A DNA stretch of 64,000 nt from Malurus cyaneus samueli (GCA_009741485.1 CM019217.1:46679814-46743813), one strand, 5' to 3'. Positions 13,101-26,150 are shown, counted from the first letter of the stretch. Translations and numbers: made by a program. The notes: generated from the letters alone by a model not told the origin.

Positions 13101-13865
13101 TTTCTTTCATTCTTCTCTGTATAGGCCGTCACTGGTGTATTGCCATTAAAAAAAGTCAATAATTCAGTAATCATTTCCTTACAATTTCTCATTGTAAAGT
13201 TAAATTAACACTTTAAAACATTACGTTCTTTTAAGTGCTTTTATACTTCCAAACACCAAAAATTGAACTCTATATTGTAGATTAAATGTAAAGAATTTGT
13301 AAGCTCATCACATGAAATTGAATGCAATCCAGTAAATCCTGTAGCTTTTTTTTTTATTTTAAGCAATACTATTTCCATCACCAGAAATACTGTTTTTATT
13401 TTTGAAGGAGAACATCAATACTATTCTATTTAGAGTAAATAATTACCACTGTAATTATTTAAAAATTACAAATTGTCAAATAAAAGTTTTCATTTTACTT
13501 TGTCTGGAACATACTTTTACAGGAATATATTACAAATCTTTATGTAAATAGTAAATCTCAGCAACTCATGCCTGATTTAATGCTTAGAAGCACAAATGAC
13601 AGGAAGAACCAAGGTCTAGATAACTTAAGCCATCTCCTAAAACACACCATTTTTACTTTCAAGGGCCCTTTCCTGAGTATCCCTTGGCTTCTTCCCATTA
13701 TCATCAGCCTGGGGGTGGGAATGGAAGTGCTTGTTCCTTGACTCGTACATTCGGTGGTTAATAAAAAAACCCTAAAATGAACTTCACCAATTATTTCTTA
13801 GCAAAGAGGTTAAGGCTCAATTAAATCAGAAGTTGCATACCAAAATTCCCAAACAGGAGAAGGTT
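10189..13865. other. AT-rich non-coding DNA, nothing recognised
   Basis: About 3.7 kb with no identifiable gene or transposon. It includes a (GTTT)n run near 10327-10343. The longest frame (137 codons, minus strand, 12337-12750) overlaps three other frames, has no domain and is probably chance. The GC-richer interval 12540-12780 explains the cluster of overlapping frames. Confidence 0.55.
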
Positions 13866-13889
13866 AAAAAAAAAAAAAAAAAAAAAAAA
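13866..13889 (+). repeat. A24 homopolymer
   Basis: Twenty-four uninterrupted A. The sequence just before (GGTTAAAA) shows no polyadenylation signal at the right distance, and I see no retrocopy body, so it is probably a simple homopolymer expansion. Confidence 0.9.
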
Positions 13890-15739
13890 GAGGTAGTAGA
13901 TCCTTCAAAATAGTACTTGGTATCACCAGGAAGTTAGGTGTCTCTTCAGGCTCATTTTAGGACTTGGCATTGAGGATCTGGCTCCTAGCACCGATTCTAC
14001 TGGGAATAATCCCAGCACAAAGCTGTGAAGTGTTAATATTACAGTTCATTAAATAAATTAATTCACTTTTGCCTTCACAGTACTTTTTAGTTTTCCTCTT
14101 TTGAATCATTTTATATGAGCATTTCATATGACCTGGAGCACTTTTTTTTCTTCTTTGCCTCACTTTTTGGAAAGCATTCTTCTCCTTCCTTTTGCCTTCA
14201 TATTGTGTTATTTCTGACCTCTTGCTCATCTTTTATTACTCTCCGGTTCCTAGCTCTATTATTCAAGCTGATATTGCAGCTGTGATTTCTATTTTTTTCT
14301 TTGCCCTTTTTGGCTTTGCCAGGCATTTCATTAGTGGACTCATGGGGAGCATTTATACTGTCTCTCTGCCATGACAGAGTTCAGTGGGATTTACTAAAAC
14401 TGATTCTTTGGATATATCTGCTTCCAGTTACGATTAGAAACCTCTTTCCACTGAAGCATATCGAGGAGATCAAGTTCAGATCTGGTGAAAACATGCACGA
14501 GCACAGGGAGGCACAGAAGCCATCAGCAAAGGTGCTGCTTGTTACACTACATCTTGACTTGGACTGCAGCACATTAATAAAATTTTTCCCCAAATAACTA
14601 CATTTTAAGTCCAAACAAAGTTTCTGAAAGTCATTCTGCAAGAGCAAGCTCACACCCCTACAGAATAACTTGTGAGGCAACAGCTCAGATATTGCAAACC
14701 AGCAGTGGAGTGCCACAATGGGTTCAAATAACTCACAGATGGGGCTTTATTTCGGGCTTTTCAGGTCAATGTATTTATTTTTCCAAAGGAAAGCTAAGCA
14801 TAGAGACTTTTCTTTGTTGTAGAAAGATATGGTAGCTAAAATATTGGCACACTCATCCCTTTTTTTGCCTTGTGCCACATAGGTTCCTGGTTCAGTTTTC
14901 CCCTCCAGCAGCTCCGCTGCTCCCATGTACCTTCATAACTTTCCTCCTGCCCTTTTTTTTTTTCTTCTCCCCCAGCCCCTTTGTTGCCTTTTAAGCTTAC
15001 TGAAAATAATGAACTCTTCTGACCTTCAACCTTTCTAATGTCTCTGCTTATTTCTGTAAGTTAGTTTTGGCTGTTAGGTTATGTTATAATGTTCCAGCAG
15101 AGATATTCTTTTTGTGATGACAGTAAATAAGATACACACAGACTTTTCTGTTTATTTTTTCAGCTGTTCATTTATAGTAAATTTTAATAAAAACTGTGAA
15201 ACAATTTTGTTCCGTGGGGGAGGCTTGACACAAAAGTAGAACAATAATGTGCCAAAAATGCGTTGTTATGATCTTTCAGATGGGTACTGTCACTAGGAGG
15301 GGTCTGCACTTCAGTCAGTACGAACATGATAAAGTAGGAACAGTACAGCTGCAAACTCCCTTTGGATAATGCTACAAAACATATGGAAAACGTTTCCTGA
15401 CTTATGAAAAATAATACTGGGCAGAATATAGTAAAGGGACTGGGTCAAAAGGGTGCATAAAGCATCAGCACAAACCTTAAGTGCAATCTTGTAGCCATAA
15501 ATTCCCTACTAATGAAATGTATATGCAATTCTTACAGCCCCACTGTGTTTGAAAAATCTATAGTGTTAATAAAGTGACATAGTTAGAAATCTATACAGGA
15601 CCTTATTTATTCATTATTTATTTTAAGAGATGGCCCTGAATCTAAACATTCCCTTTGGGAAAGTTTGAGTTGTGATTTAGGTTCAAAACCATACTTTTCT
15701 GGCTGGGACTCATTCCTAATTCTGCTTGGTTTACACACC
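13890..15739. other. Non-coding DNA with a pyrimidine tract
   Basis: No gene recognised. A pyrimidine-only run occupies 14950-14973 and precedes AGCCCC, so it looks like a splice acceptor, but no coding frame or donor follows convincingly. The overlapping frames at 14192-14716 run on both strands and have no recognisable product. Confidence 0.5.
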
Positions 15740-16430
15740 GATGTGCTACCTTGTTTAATTCATCTTGCACAAAGCTGGACATTGAGCTGGCGGCCCTGCA
15801 AACCCCTTGGGCCACCAGCCAGGCCCTGCTTCCTGTGAAAGAGGGGCTGAAGCCATTGCATCCCTGGCTGGAGCTGTCTGAATGCCCAGGAGAGCTCCCT
15901 GCCTTTCCCACCTGCACAAGGGCAGTGCTGGGAAGGGTTGAGGGTGATGTGTGGTGCCCTGGAATATCTCTCCCTCAGCTCTGATAGGGGAAAGGTCTTC
16001 CCCTACTTCAGGCTTGGATGGGGTTTGGCAGAACATTGGCTTCCCCCAGCCCAGCTGCTGCTGGCTCTGTCCTACAGAGATGTCTGGGCTTCCCACCCTC
16101 TCCAAGGGGTCAAGTGGAATGAAAACACAAAACCACCTTGCTAATATGGAAGAGAGCATAAGGCCTGGGCTAGAGGAGATGGCTCCTGGATAAAAAGTTG
16201 AAAAGCAGTCACTAGGAGGAATTAAGCAGCAGGACCCAACCACATGCTTGATAAGGCAAACTAATTTAAAAAAACTCCCGGGTGGCTGCACAGTCCTCAC
16301 CTGTGCAAATGCCAGCAGGATCCACCCCCACAAAACTCACCAGCAAAATGCACGCAGGTCAGCGCACGCAGGTCAGCAAGCAGGTCAGCGTGAGGCAGGG
16401 CAGGAAGACATTTCAGGCTGCAGAAGGACT
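15740..16430. other. GC-elevated patch with a 192-codon open frame, probably chance
   Basis: The patch holds the longest open frame of the window, 192 codons on the minus strand (15755-16333). It also has frames of 64 to 80 codons on the plus strand in other phases. The translation starts MWGWILLAFAQV and is rich in Pro, Ser, Gly and Gln, with one hydrophobic stretch near its start but no domain, repeat or cysteine pattern I recognise. Stop codons are depleted in all frames because of the higher GC content. It could be a non-coding RNA exon or an old transposon fragment. I give little weight to its being a gene. Confidence 0.35.
16354..16389 (+). repeat. Three-copy GCAGGTCAGC short tandem repeat
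   Basis: GCAGGTCAGC occurs three times in 36 bases with unequal spacers (CGCAC-type then AAG-type). It is a small recent local duplication at the edge of the GC-elevated patch. Confidence 0.75.
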
Positions 16431-18089
16431 GGTCCTTTTTAATGACTATGATTGAGTATCTCTTATTTGGGGTAAGTGCTGCGAGGCACGGGATGTAAGC
16501 GCTTCTCTGTATTCTAAATCAACTTTTGTCTTTTTTTTCTGTGATTTCTACTTGTTTTATAACAGCCCACTTGATCCACAAAAAATAAACTAGCACAATC
16601 AATGAAATAGTTAGACCATGGGAGCAATGACTATCCACATGATTAAGGGTTTTCTAGCTTAGGTCCTAAATAACCATAAGTGCCATTCTACTATCTACAG
16701 CGTTAAAGAGAGAAAGGTAAAGAGAGATATTACTGGGAATTTATGGCAAGAAGTTTGTCTTCATTTGGGAGCAATTATACTCATCCGTTCAAGTAGCAAA
16801 AATTAAATTCCAATAATTTAATCAAAGCAATAAAGTGCTGTCGGGTAAATAACAGAAATTAAGAGTACTCACCATAGTAGATGTCCATGGAATGAAGATT
16901 GATCAAAAAGGTTGACTTTTGCCCAGAGAGCACGGGTCTTTCGGACAAATGCTGGAGTAGGAGGGACCCCACCAAACAGACAATGGAAACATCCAGCATT
17001 AGACTTCTGCTCTGGATTATCCTCTCTGAACAGCAGAAATACCAGGATGAATATATTATTGAGGCTGAACGTTTGTTTTACACACATGAGAAGATGCTGT
17101 CAGGATCCAGATATGCAGGTGTTTAGGTAAGAGATGATGAGGGATAGCACATCTTATAGACGATGTGCTGCTCAAAGATAGTGCTAGAGTGGCCACTTTA
17201 AATTGCTTACACCCTCCTCCTGTTACTGATGGGCACATTCTTCCTAGTTTTATTTCAGTTTACAAATTTATCATAGTTGCTCCCTGGAAGTATGGAAAAG
17301 AGGTATGCAAAGGAAGAAGGGGAGATTGATTATTACTCTCTCAGTCAAAGTTTTAAGGGTGATGATTTTTCCTTAATAATATTTTGCCATTTTCATAATT
17401 CACTGTTAAAAACATGCCTTATTTATAGCTTTGATAACATGTATGTGGCCCTTTATTAAGAATATTTTTTTCTGAAACTGAAAAATGCAACAAAGTTAAG
17501 TCTTAAGATAAATTAATTAGCAAAATTAACTGAAGCCCCACGAAAGCTTGTAGCAAAAGGACCATGAAATGAAGTGAGACAATTTGACTGCAAAAGGGTG
17601 AGAAATACCACTTGCTTTGCTTATTTAGTGGCTTATTAATCTGATGGGCTACCTTGTCTTTTTTATGAGGTGGGTTTTACGTGAATTTTGCATTTCACAT
17701 GCTCTGACACAGAAGCATCTCCCCATCTGTGCCGGTTGTGGGGAGAGCTTGGCCAACACAGCTCTGGGACAGAAAGTGTCAGGGCTTTGTCCAGAGAGGT
17801 CACTTCTTCATGGCAATTGAATGACCAGTTAGTCAAACGATTCACAAGCTCGTGACAGGAAAAAAAAAAAAATACTTTCAGAGAATGAGATGCTAAATGA
17901 AAAAGTTCTTCCCCCTTATTCTATCACTATCTTCTCTTGTAAAAAGTCACTGTCCCTCTATTTTATAAGAGCCCTTCAAGTACTAAAAGAGTGTAGGTAC
18001 ATGAGCCTTGCAGAGAAAAATACAGCAGAGGAACACATCACAAAATCACACCATTTTTGCAGGAGGCTACGGCCTTTTGAAAGCACCCT
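16431..18089. other. Non-coding DNA, nothing recognised
   Basis: No gene, transposon or motif cluster stands out. A12 run at 17861-17872. Short open frames at 16869-17130 and 17056-17238 overlap on both strands and are not credible genes. Confidence 0.55.
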
Positions 18090-18270
18090 GTGACACGCTG
18101 AGGGCTCTCCATCATGAACGGAAGGGTCTCTCCAACACCAGCTGGTGAGGAGCTGAAGCAGAGCGTGTGCATGGAATATGGTCGCTCTTATCCACCCAGC
18201 AGCTGTTTGCCTGTTTTCAACACTGACGTCGCACGTGCTGGATGTAATGACAGCCTGCTCGGTGATACCT
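18090..18270. promoter_or_regulatory. CpG-bearing patch with adjacent CRE-like and E-box motifs
   Basis: About eight CpG in 180 bases, against a strongly CpG-poor background. At 18234-18240 there is TGACGTC (the CREB/ATF core), and one base further CACGTG at 18242-18247 (the palindromic E-box used by USF, MYC-MAX and CLOCK-BMAL). An 80-codon plus-strand frame (18114-18356) crosses the patch; it has no recognisable domain. The close pairing of two classic bZIP/bHLH motifs could mark a promoter or enhancer. There is no TATA box at a sensible distance and no transcript evidence. Confidence 0.3.
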
Positions 18271-21200
18271 GTGCTCCAGAATATTTGGAGAAGGACCAGC
18301 TGCTCACTCCTGCACCCAAATGCTTTGGAGTCAGCTCACTTCTGTTAGGAATCTGACCCTCCCTGGAAGTTACTTGATCTGATTGGCATGCAGGTGCAAG
18401 GAGGCCAATTGTTTAGCCATTACTAGGAAATTTTAGGAATCCTAGAAAATCTTCCAGAAGAAACCAGGTGCATTAAGATACTAGTAGGAAGAAGAAATTG
18501 CCTTTGTTTCAGCAGGAAAACAAGTGGACAAGATAATCTTTGTCACTTAAGGGTGGATTTATGGACATCTTATGTTCATAAACCAGGATGCTGAAACCGT
18601 GTGACACATTGCTATGAGAAATAAATAAGGCATTGTGTCTCAATTTCAAATCTAAGAGCTCCATATTACACAGAAGAATCAGACCTCAGGCCTGTCAAAA
18701 TAAAAGATAAGGAAGTAAAGATAAGGAAGAAAAGAGAGGGTGCATACTGTACTGCTACAAGAGGGGATATTTCCTTTGCCATCTCTGCCAAGCTAAAATC
18801 TCAACACAACTAAAAAGCCCATGCAGGAACAGCATCTATTCACTAATTGTTTTCCACAAACTGTTTCCAGAGTTGCAAAAACCAGGACTAGATGAAGCAG
18901 TAGGCACGTTGCTATGCTGGCATGTCCTCTGCAAGACCTGTTGACCTGGGGGAAAGGTGAGGAACAATAGGTGAGAAGATGATTTCATTGATACCCTGGG
19001 ACCAGAACATGGATAACTCTATAAAGGAAATTTTAGTAACAGAGCTGAAAGCAAAGTGTCATCCGCATGATGTCTCCAAGGGGTAAAGGTACCCCCTGCT
19101 GTGTAGGGACTCAGGTCTGTAACACCTTACCTCACTTCTTTTTCCCCCAGAGTAATTTCCAGTCCTCCATTTCTCCAGATGGTGATTTCATTATTAACAT
19201 GGAATATATTAATTAGCTCCTTGCAGTCTGTAGTTCAGCTGAGGAAATAGAGAAAACCAGAGGCAGCAGCTGTTAGAAGTAAAGCTTCTTTTTCTTAATA
19301 TGATAAGAGCAGATTGGCTCTTACCAGGGCAGTAGCACGGTCTCCTACAGTTACAGAGCACTCAGGGAGCACCAGAGTTCAAAAGCATTCTGCAAGGTCC
19401 TGGTGTTAGGGTGAGGATATTTGAGTCCTTGACTCCAGTCCTTATCCTTTTACAGGACCAAGGATTTCAAACGTAAGCTTCAAATAGCAATTAAAAATAG
19501 CAACTAAAAGCATTCTTTAGGTATTTCATGTTGTCCTTGTTCTTTGTCTGTTACACACCTGCCACGGAAAATGTTGGATATGAAAAGTGCAGCGAGTTTT
19601 GACAAATGATTTCTTGTTTAATTAGAGGTATGTATGGTTGACATACAAGATGGAAGTCAACAGATTGCTCATGGGACATCCTCAGAGTGCCTGTAACGGG
19701 GCCGAGATTGTAACTCTTTGTTTTAAGAGTTCATGTTTGAGAGCTCTCAGACTAAATATCCCAGAAAAATAGTTCCATTTAAAATATAGATGTGTATTCC
19801 TCTTTCACATCTGTCCTTACTGTGCTCAATCATGAGGTATTTCTCTACTATTTCAAAAAAAACAACAGTGTAGGATAAAATTCACTTTAAAATTTGTACA
19901 GTAGAGGATGGATATATTTCCTTTTCACAGAAAAATGTTATTATGAATCGTGTATGACTTATACCTGCATTTTCAGAGCGAGTCTAACCCCATTCTTTTT
20001 GTGCAGGTACAGATTTTATATATATATAAACACACACATTATATATCTATGTTTTTTATATCTATAAAATGATGATTTTCTCATCCATACTCTCTTCAAA
20101 AAGCAATGTGGGGAGGGATGCCAGTCTCTTGGTGCTTCTGCATTATGATCTACTGACCCTGAAAATAGGGTCAGAAGGAGGTCTCACTGCTAACTGGAAA
20201 ACTAATCAATATAATTCTACCAAAGGGCTAGTATACACAAAGTAATATAGTCCCCTCCCCCTCAGCAAAAGTCTGTGTCTCATCGTAGACAATATAAACA
20301 TCATGTTTTGATACTTACGGAAAATAAAAAAATATCAACGCAACATGAAGGTTTATGATTTGTGAGTTTGGGGATATCACCAATTCATATCACAGTTCTC
20401 TAATTTTAGTTCCGAGCAGTTTGATGGGTTACAATTTTATGGCTTGGGCTTCATTCCTTACTAAGAAATGTTGAATTGTGCCTTCTTTTCCTTCTCCACT
20501 TAGAAAGAACAACTGATGATGAAAAGATTGTTTTCTTCCTCTGTCCCTTTCCTCTCCCCTCCTGTCCCCCCAATATTGCAGTTACACAGTGAGAAAAATA
20601 AGCTGTTCTTACACTATGTTAGGAGTCATACTCACAGTGATGCCCTGTGCAGCCTGTGGGGATGCCATCATACAGCAGGGCTGCATTTGATTCTGATCAG
20701 GTACTTTTACTGAGAAAGAGAGCAAGACAAAGGGTAAAAGGTCACTGGTGACTAATTTTCTGAAAACCAGCAGCTTGTGTAAGTAATAGAACATTTATTG
20801 TATTTCTCTGTCATGCCAGCAATGAGCTAGAAAATCCATAAGAATTCCCAGCACTAGCCTTTATTAAAGTATAGCCCTGGATTAGTTTAATGTCCAATTT
20901 AAAGTCACTGCCCGCACCTACTTTACTTACTTTTCTTAAAGAGAGCTATTTTCCCCCAATAACCTCCCAATATAAGTTGCCAAGAATATATTTTCCCTTA
21001 ATAAGAAGTAAGGTTTCATTTATTTTATACATATATATGTGTTTATGTGTATGTTGAGGAAAGAGCACTTGGGTACTGCATTCTTCCTGTGTTAGAGTTA
21101 TTTTCCCCGCATTGAAATATTAAAGCATAATAAGAGCAGGGCAGATACTGCAAAATCCAAGCACAGCCTTCCAAAAAGCAACAGCACAGGAGTTAAAAAC

Positions 21201-24200
21201 TCCTTTTACAATGTTTGGACCCTTTTCTTTTGTTCTGTGTAAACACTCATATGTTTCAAAATATTATTTTTCGGAAAGGATGTTCACAGAGCTCGCCTCT
21301 GTTACAGATGAGACAGAAATTTTTAACCTGAGTCCCTCAGGTCCATAGCCAAGCTACAGGTCTAAGCCTAATCAGCTTGAAAAGAAAGGGAAAATGCCCC
21401 TCTCCAACAGGAATCTGCCAAGTGCTTGTGGTCACTGCACTCCTTGTCTATAATGATTTGAACTGGAGACCCCGAGTGGCTTGGAAGATTTGGAGATGGC
21501 AGTCAGTGTTTTCAGTCCGTGTACTTGACAGCTATAAACACTGCTACCGCACCTCCAGTGAGATTCTCGATACTCAAAAGGGTAGCCTCACAAAATACAG
21601 TTACCCTCTAGACTAGAACAACAAAATATACTGTTTTGTGTTGAGTGAGTGCGCACCTCAGAGGGTTTTATTCAGCAAATTGTCTTCTGATGGCTCAGTT
21701 TTCACTACATCTATGCCCAGATGATCTTGCTGGTGCATCACATGAATCACAAGAACCCTACAGAGTGTGCTCTTCCAGCATGGTATCTAGGGGAATTGCA
21801 CCTTTTCAGTGGCCACCAAAACCCTTTGGAAAGAAGCTCACAGCCCTACAGCTCTCTTGTGCCTCTAACAGTTCTCTGTGAGCAATCCTGAGCTGCCTGG
21901 TGAGAGCTGGGGAAAGCCTCTCCCATATGAAACCCACTGTGAGTCTGAAAATACCTCTCCTCCCAGTGGCAAAAATGACAGTTTTGGTTTGCTCGTGTGC
22001 TCAGGGACCATGGAGGGAAGGGAAAGGCAAGAGCCTACCTGAGCCTGCCAGCTGCACTCCTGTTTCAGGCACAGGCAGCTTTCTTCATCCATGGGCAAGC
22101 TCTGTTTTTTTTGTTTTTTCTGCTCTGCAGAGGCCAGTCCACAGCAGATTTCCTGTGCCTGGTTGTGCTTCCCGCTCTTGTCTGAGGTGCCAGAGATCAT
22201 GGGGCATATTCCACTGGGGGAATAAAAGAGACAAATATGAGAAAATTTTCTTCAGATAATTTAAATTCCTGATCTAAATTCCCTGGCATGATCAGCTCAT
22301 AATTCATGCTGATGACTTCACAGCCAGTTACAACAGCAGGAAAAGACAAGTGTTTAATATTAAATTTTAACCATATGGACAAAGTAAATTAGGTAGCATT
22401 AATGTTTTACATTTATTAGCTACAACTAATATGCACTTTGAAATATATCTGAAACACTGTGTTCTAAGTTCACAGATTCTGTATTCAATGATACATTTTT
22501 TCTTCAGGCTACAAGCCTCTGAAATTGTGCTTGCATACCAGACAGTGATTGCACATGCTTTAAATCAACATGGGCAATGCTTCTAAAAATCAAATTCACA
22601 GCTCTTTAACTCCTGCTTTCTGCCATTTTTTTATTTTTAGGGGAAAAATGTAGTTGAATGTTGTAGTTAGAGCTAAAAATGGCACAAATGGTACAACACA
22701 CACAGGCATATGACTGGGTCTGTATAGTCAGTATGATGTTGACAATACTGCTGTGCCCTGGAGTGGTTTTCAACTAAAGATGTTTCTGCAAAAGATGCAG
22801 AAACAGCAGAAATTTATAAATTAAAGTGAATTATCAATTTTCAGAAGTGCCACAGCGTGGAAAGCAGTTTGATTTTCACCATAGGAAATCCCATCAGAGA
22901 ACACACAATAAAACAATCTGTTAATTTACCACCATCAGAATCCAGTTGTTTTTTTGGGGAAAGACTTAGAAAAACTAAACCTGTTGACATCGTGAATTCA
23001 GAAAGCAAGAAAATGTTCCTGCCTCTAGCACTGTATACAGTTCACACAATGCAATTGCTTTGCGCTTAATTTTGATCATGGAAACTTCCAGTTCAAGAGA
23101 CAGTGCAGCAGTTTCTCTCTGTCCTACCCCCTTCAAATCTCTGCTCTTCAGAGGGCAGGCAAGGTGGAGAATGTGTCCAGGTGCTAAATGGAAGTAAAAT
23201 TTACAGAGGCAGGAATCCCAGGAGACGTAACCAGCTGGTTGCAATTACCAGGGTTCAAAACCTGAGTTAAAAGCAGTAAGATGGTAGATGGAACTGCACA
23301 GGAGGCAACAATAAACTAATATGGTTTTGAAAGGAGACAGAAAACTAAGTAGAAATGGGAGTATTCAAGTGCTGGATATAATCTGGGGCATATTAAGTGG
23401 AAGAAATAAATCAAGCAATAGCTCTGAGCACATGGTATAGAGCTGTGTTTTCCTTTATAATTTGTGAAATGATAGCAATTTTTGACAGAGTTTTTAAGAA
23501 TCAGCTGGACACATATTGGAGATGAAGAGGTAAATCTGCAAACGCACACCACTGAAAATCTGGAAAGCCTGACAACAGCATAAGGGCTGAGTTTAAGCAA
23601 CTTCAGATTGATACAATGCATCTAGAGATTACCAAGGCATTAGGTATGACAGTTCCAGTTAAATGTTAACTAGAAGCAAACAGTATTTTTTTCATGGAAA
23701 ATGCATTGGTGAAAAATTACAAATAATGTTAAAAAATTAAAAATAGATAGGAAGGTACCATCTGCAAAAAATCATGTTCTGAGTATGTCAGAGTTTGAGC
23801 AGTGTGTGGAGTATCAGTTGAATTTATATGAAATCAGAGAAAAAAAAGAAAAACAATTCAAGCTAAGAAGGGAACACATCCTTTTGTACATTACAGCACT
23901 GTGATGGACTATGGCTTTAGTCACAGAGCCTGTGCTTCATTTTTATGCCTTCAGCCAAGCAAAGCAACTTGCAAGATCTTAAACAATAAAACTGAAGTCC
24001 TGAGCATACTGAATGTAAACAGCAAAACAGTGATGTCATGGGATGGGGCATTTTTCAATAGAAACTTTTTGCATTAGAAAGTGTTGGAACCTTTTCTAAT
24101 CATGTAAACAGAGTTCTTTATTAAATTTTTAATCAAAGTATGTAGAAAAAACCAGCAAAAAACTAAAGACCTGGGGCATGCACGTGACTTTTGGGAAGTA

Positions 24201-24277
24201 TTAACCCAATTCTCAAAGCTGGTGAAGAACAGTGGATAAATAATTCTTTGACTAGAAAACGATAGACTGATCATATA
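18271..24277. other. Non-coding DNA with TA/CA microsatellites
   Basis: About 6 kb without a recognised gene. It holds interrupted TA/CA microsatellites at about 20015-20065 and 21021-21054. Slightly GC-richer around 21870-22200, with overlapping frames on both strands (111 and 119 codons) that show no domain. The stretch 23316-23621 has a wording faintly like an old CR1 3' region but not enough to call. Confidence 0.5.
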
Positions 24278-24385
24278 ATCTAGTGATTTGGGCACTTATC
24301 TGGAATGGGACAAAGAAAACTTGATCCCATATCTCATACAACCCATTTGTCTCCAAGGAGTGCTCTAGCCACTAAATTATTGATT
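24278..24385 (+). mobile_element. Relic of an ancient tRNA-derived SINE
   Basis: The left part reads CTAGTGATTTGGGCACTTAT, matching the degenerate A-box region of amniote tRNA-derived SINEs. About 30 bases on, ACTTGATCCC (24320-24329) fits a decayed B box. The right end reads GAGTGCTCTAGCCACTAAAT, which fits the closing segment I remember for an old amniote SINE family related to MIR. Seen: A-box-like, B-box-like and closing motif in the right order. Inferred: family membership from memory. It is heavily diverged, with no visible target duplication. Confidence 0.5.
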
Positions 24386-24621
24386 TTACTGAATTAACCT
24401 GTACATATTGAATTAACCTTACACATATATTCATTTGCTGTCTTAAACCCCTGCCATCATACTCACAAACAGGGTATTTTTTAAAGTTTTCAGTTTTGTT
24501 CTGAGAAAAAAATATAGCCAACTTGCTCCAAAATATCATTAAAAGTTCTAAATTCAAGTAGAAGTATAACAGGAATAGCCAGGAGTGATTATGCATGGAT
24601 TTTTTTCCTCAAGTTTTATAG

Positions 24622-25045
24622 ATGCAAGAGGTCACCAAGAAGATCATGAGGCCCCTTATGGCTGATGACAAGACTAATTTGTTGACAGAAGATTTAGCAT
24701 TACTTAAGAATTATATGAATTCTTTTTATCAAAGGGAAAATGGCTGATAGATACCAGAAACAGATTTATTTCCCTAAGGAGGAAGAAGAAATACTAAAGG
24801 AAATCAATATCAGATCAGAACAGGTGATTGAGAATTTGAATGTTCTAGTTGCAGGAAAAAAAAAAAAGAAGTTTCCCATGGCATATTTTTTTCTTGAAAA
24901 AGACTATGATTGTGGTATAAACGTTTATAATTTAAAGAATGGAGAATCAAGACCAAAGAAAGTCAGAAGATTCATACTAATTGGTTTATACGAGAAGCAT
25001 TTCCAGATAAATGATATTTCAAAACAGTTTGTTAAGACAAACTGA
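24622..25045 (+). other. Protein-like open frames of unknown identity, possibly a decayed retrocopy
   Basis: An ATG at 24622, directly after TTTTATAG, opens 41 codons rich in Lys, Asp and Leu and stops at 24745-24747. A second frame, shifted by one, opens at 24740 and runs 101 codons to 25045. Its product is rich in Glu, Lys, Ile and Phe, beginning MADRYQKQIYFPKEEEEILK with a short acidic/coiled-coil-like start and a Lys5 run from an A13 tract. I recognise no family. Two consecutive protein-like frames with a phase change would suit a frame-shifted processed pseudogene, but in AT-rich DNA such Lys/Ile/Asn-rich frames also arise by chance. No poly-A tail or target duplication was seen. Confidence 0.15.
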
Positions 25046-25059
25046 ACAGGAGAGTACAT

Positions 25060-25914
25060 TTTTCACTTTTATCCACTTCATCCTGTTTTAAAGAAAATAA
25101 ACCAGGATGTGAAGGTGGGAGGTTTTCACAGTAAAGGAGATCTTGGTCTTGGCTTGTGATCTACCAAACACCAGACATTGTCACCTGAGGAAGGAGCAGC
25201 AGCAATCCTTGCAGGCAAGCAAGCTGGAGGCAGAGGTATTCTTGTCCTCAGAGCAGATTTGTGGGATTTTGCTGCATTTGGAAATCAAGCTCATATATTG
25301 TAGGTATTTCCCTGCTTGAGTTCCTTCCTTCCAACAATCTCTTTCAAAGTAATCACAGGCTCTGTGTACACAGAGCAGGGAGGAGGCAGATATTATTGCA
25401 GAAAACACAGAAGAAAAATAAGCTTTTTAAACTCCTTCTGAAGCAACCACTAAGGTTAAGGATATTTGTCCTCCAAAAAAGTGGAGCATGATTGATAGTA
25501 TCTGGTTACAGCAGGACAGGTCTGCCTGAAACAGAGCCAAGCTTTCCAAAACCGCCACTGCTTAATATGCCTCTTTTTATGAGTATTCAATTTAAGATAA
25601 TTTGATCACAATTTTTGAGCAGTGATCCCTCAGAGCTCAGTCCTGCTGAAATCTTAGAGACAGCCACCAGGAAGTGATGCCTTTAAAAAGACCAAGTTTC
25701 GATGTGGTTTTTGACAAAGCTGTAGTCCAGGAAATACTCACAGTCTTGAGTAAAGAGGCACTTGAGCACTTGGGCTGTCCCTGAGCTGCAGAAAACCCTT
25801 TTGTGATGACATTGCTCCAGTTACCTGGCCTCAGGGATCAACTGGAACATGGAGTGGCTCTTTTTCTCTCAGCCTATTCACTTGTGTTTCCTTCCCATGG
25901 AAATGAGGGACAGT
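25060..25914. other. Non-coding DNA, nothing recognised
   Basis: No gene, repeat or motif cluster I can support. Overlapping short frames on both strands near 25181-25491 are not credible. Confidence 0.5.
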
Positions 25915-26150
25915 CATCCGAGCCTTGTCCAAACAGGGAGCTGAGGGCTGGTCAGGGGGCACATCTGGAATGAGATGGCCCTCAGAGGTCCCGGCTACAG
26001 CCCGGCAGTGTCAAAGAGGAAACGCCAGAGCACATCCATCACACAAAGTGCAGCTTTGTTTCCCGACGCATGCTGCTTTGTAGATTTATAACTTCACAAA
26101 CAATCCTAATAAAAACGGGAATTATTTCCACACTGAGTAGCTCCCCAGCA
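25915..26150. promoter_or_regulatory. Possible conserved non-coding block
   Basis: About seven CpG in 200 bases in an otherwise CpG-poor region, low repeat content, and SOX-type words (CTTTGTTT at 26052-26059, ACAAAG-like nearby). No reading frame of interest. The block resembles a small enhancer, but evidence is only composition and common motifs. Confidence 0.2.

Noticed and set aside
13890..13899. GAGGTAGTAG, the let-7 seed region
   Set aside because: The rest of the mature sequence does not match, and no complementary arm follows within hairpin distance.
15291..15303. CTCF-like word TCACTAGGAGGGG
   Set aside because: At least three mismatches to the core motif; similar partial matches occur elsewhere by chance.
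15755..16333. 192-codon minus-strand open frame, the longest in the window
   Set aside because: It lies in a GC-elevated patch with open frames in other phases on both strands, has no domain or family resemblance, and the composition explains the lack of stops.
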